This document shows positions 5,725 through 6,464 of a stretch of 6,464 nucleotides of DNA, one piece after another (the stretch's first letter is position 1; the number at the start of each line of letters is the position of its first letter). The stretch is taken from positions 1 through 6,464 of the forward strand of contig DAOUWN010000131.1 in assembly GCA_030667105.1 (NCBI GenBank), written 5' to 3'. A model generated the notes under the pieces. That model was given only the letters and a program-made list of their open reading frames with translations. It made no database searches and had not been told where the DNA came from. The translations under genes were made by a program, and so were the position numbers. This DNA comes from Deltaproteobacteria bacterium. GTDB taxonomy: Bacteria; Desulfobacterota; Desulfobacteria; C00003060.

Positions 5725-6460
5725 TGGTTCCCCCTTTCATCTTATCAAAATAGAGTTTTGTTCCACTCAGAATCGCAAATGGAAGGATCATCAGCCCCAG
5801 CAAAGGGATTAGAAGGGGACACCCAAACCCAAGCAAGAAAAACTTATGGCGCCACAGGGCCCTTATCCGGTCTTTCAGGAGAGGATAGTCTCTTGAAAGG
5901 GAAAAATCCACATAATCCCATGCAATAAAAACCGCGGCAACGACAAAGCCTAAAAAAGCGCCAATTACGGGGATGAATAAAAGAGGCAAGGGGATGACCA
6001 GCATCAGCACAGCTTTTTTGAGTTCTTCTTTCACTATTGTGAACATTCCCCTTGAAGAAGATGGCGCTTGTCCTTCACGGACATGTTGGCAGCAGGCCTG
6101 CTCGTACTTCGCACTAATATGGTCGTAAACCGGCGAGGCCAGGATGTTAGAGAATATGATGAAGGTGTAAAACATGAGAACCAGGACGAGAAGGTAAAGA
6201 AAAAACTTGACGATATGCATATAGGCCCAGTAAAGCCACCCGATATACTTGGACTGCTCGCCCGCTTCAATATGCCAGGCGAGGTTCAACAGATCGTCAG
6301 CATATAGTGTAAAGATGTAGAAGCCCAGGATATACAGGGTCAAAGTCATGAGAAAAGGGAACGTACAAAGACCCAGAAAGGAGAGATTCCGAAAGGCAAA
6401 CCGAATTCCCCTTACATGAAACCCAAAGCCTTCAGAGATGTGCCTGAGTGATTCGAACAT
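5699..6460 (-). CDS. EI24/CysZ-family integral membrane protein
   Basis: This 253-residue protein has the layout of the EI24/CysZ family, whose best-known bacterial member, CysZ, mediates sulfate uptake for cysteine synthesis. Whether this protein carries sulfate is not known. Family-like parts are the amphipathic N-terminus (ISEGFGFHVRGIRFAFR, 9-25), NILASPVYDHISAKYE (105-120), a P-x-x-G turn in LLFIPVIGAF (160-169), YVDFSLSRDYPLL (183-195) and the end FGCPLLIPLLGLMILPFAIL (212-231) followed by SGTKLYFD. Long hydrophobic segments lie at about 27-53, 75-109, 148-182 and 206-232. The ATG at 6460 is only 4 bases from the right edge, so its ribosome binding site and promoter cannot be seen, but the N-terminus looks natural and complete. 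The short tail after residue 240 (GGTSGSGIPID) is encoded over the rnd start, with a 26-base overlap. Confidence 0.85.
   Translation of the reverse strand: MFESLRHISEGFGFHVRGIRFAFRNLSFLGLCTFPFLMTLTLYILGFYIFTLYADDLLNLAWHIEAGEQSKYIGWLYWAYMHIVKFFLYLLVLVLMFYTFIIFSNILASPVYDHISAKYEQACCQHVREGQAPSSSRGMFTIVKEELKKAVLMLVIPLPLLFIPVIGAFLGFVVAAVFIAWDYVDFSLSRDYPLLKDRIRALWRHKFFLLGFGCPLLIPLLGLMILPFAILSGTKLYFDKMKGGTSGSGIPID
5729..5737 (-). promoter_or_regulatory. Ribosome binding site of rnd within the EI24 gene
   Basis: AAAGGGGGA at 5737-5729 precedes the GTG start at 5724. AAGG (5736-5733) is 8 bases away. The site is formed by the EI24 codons for Met-Lys-Gly-Gly near its C-terminus, so ribosomes finishing EI24 pass directly over it, favouring coupled translation. 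It decides the GTG start. Confidence 0.65.
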
Positions 6461-6464
6461 AAGA

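Overview
The window is a tightly packed stretch of bacterial chromosome in which every supported gene lies on the minus strand, so transcription runs from position 6464 towards position 1. Read in that direction the genes are: an EI24/CysZ-family membrane protein (6460-5699), ribonuclease D (rnd, 5724-4519), and a block of type II secretion system (T2SS) genes: gspF (4488-3256), gspG (3121-2621), gspH (2610-2032), gspI (2014-1604), gspJ (1604-891) and gspK (891 to beyond the left edge). No tRNA, rRNA, CRISPR array, transposase or classical rho-independent terminator was seen. The longest stretch without a gene is 134 bases, between gspF and gspG.

The T2SS genes keep the canonical F-G-H-I-J-K order. 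They encode the inner-membrane platform protein (GspF), the major pseudopilin (GspG) and the four minor pseudopilins (H, I, J, K). Together these build the periplasmic pseudopilus that pushes folded proteins through the outer-membrane secretin. All five pseudopilins show a short basic leader, a prepilin-peptidase site and a hydrophobic N-terminal helix. G, H, I and J have Glu at mature position +5; K lacks it, as is normal for GspK. The secretin (GspD), the ATPase (GspE), GspC and the prepilin peptidase are not in the window. gspE, which commonly precedes gspF, is replaced by rnd. GspL and GspM would be expected past the left edge.

Spacing suggests one operon. The EI24 gene and rnd overlap by 26 bases, rnd and gspF are 30 bases apart, gspG/gspH 10 and gspH/gspI 17, while gspI/gspJ and gspJ/gspK share one base each (TGATG and TAATG). 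The exception is the gspF-gspG junction, where the spacer and the first codons of gspG hold six inverted repeats within about 220 bases, one of them a perfect 14-bp stem in the gspG leader. This is the most unusual feature of the window.

The organism is a Gram-negative (diderm) bacterium of moderate GC content. The form of GspG and GspK, including a Trp-Tyr-Arg segment near the end of the visible GspK, and the EI24/RNase D company suggest Desulfobacterota (former Deltaproteobacteria). That is an inference from memory of family members, not shown by the sequence. The system itself is well known; the open points are its split layout and the repeat cluster.
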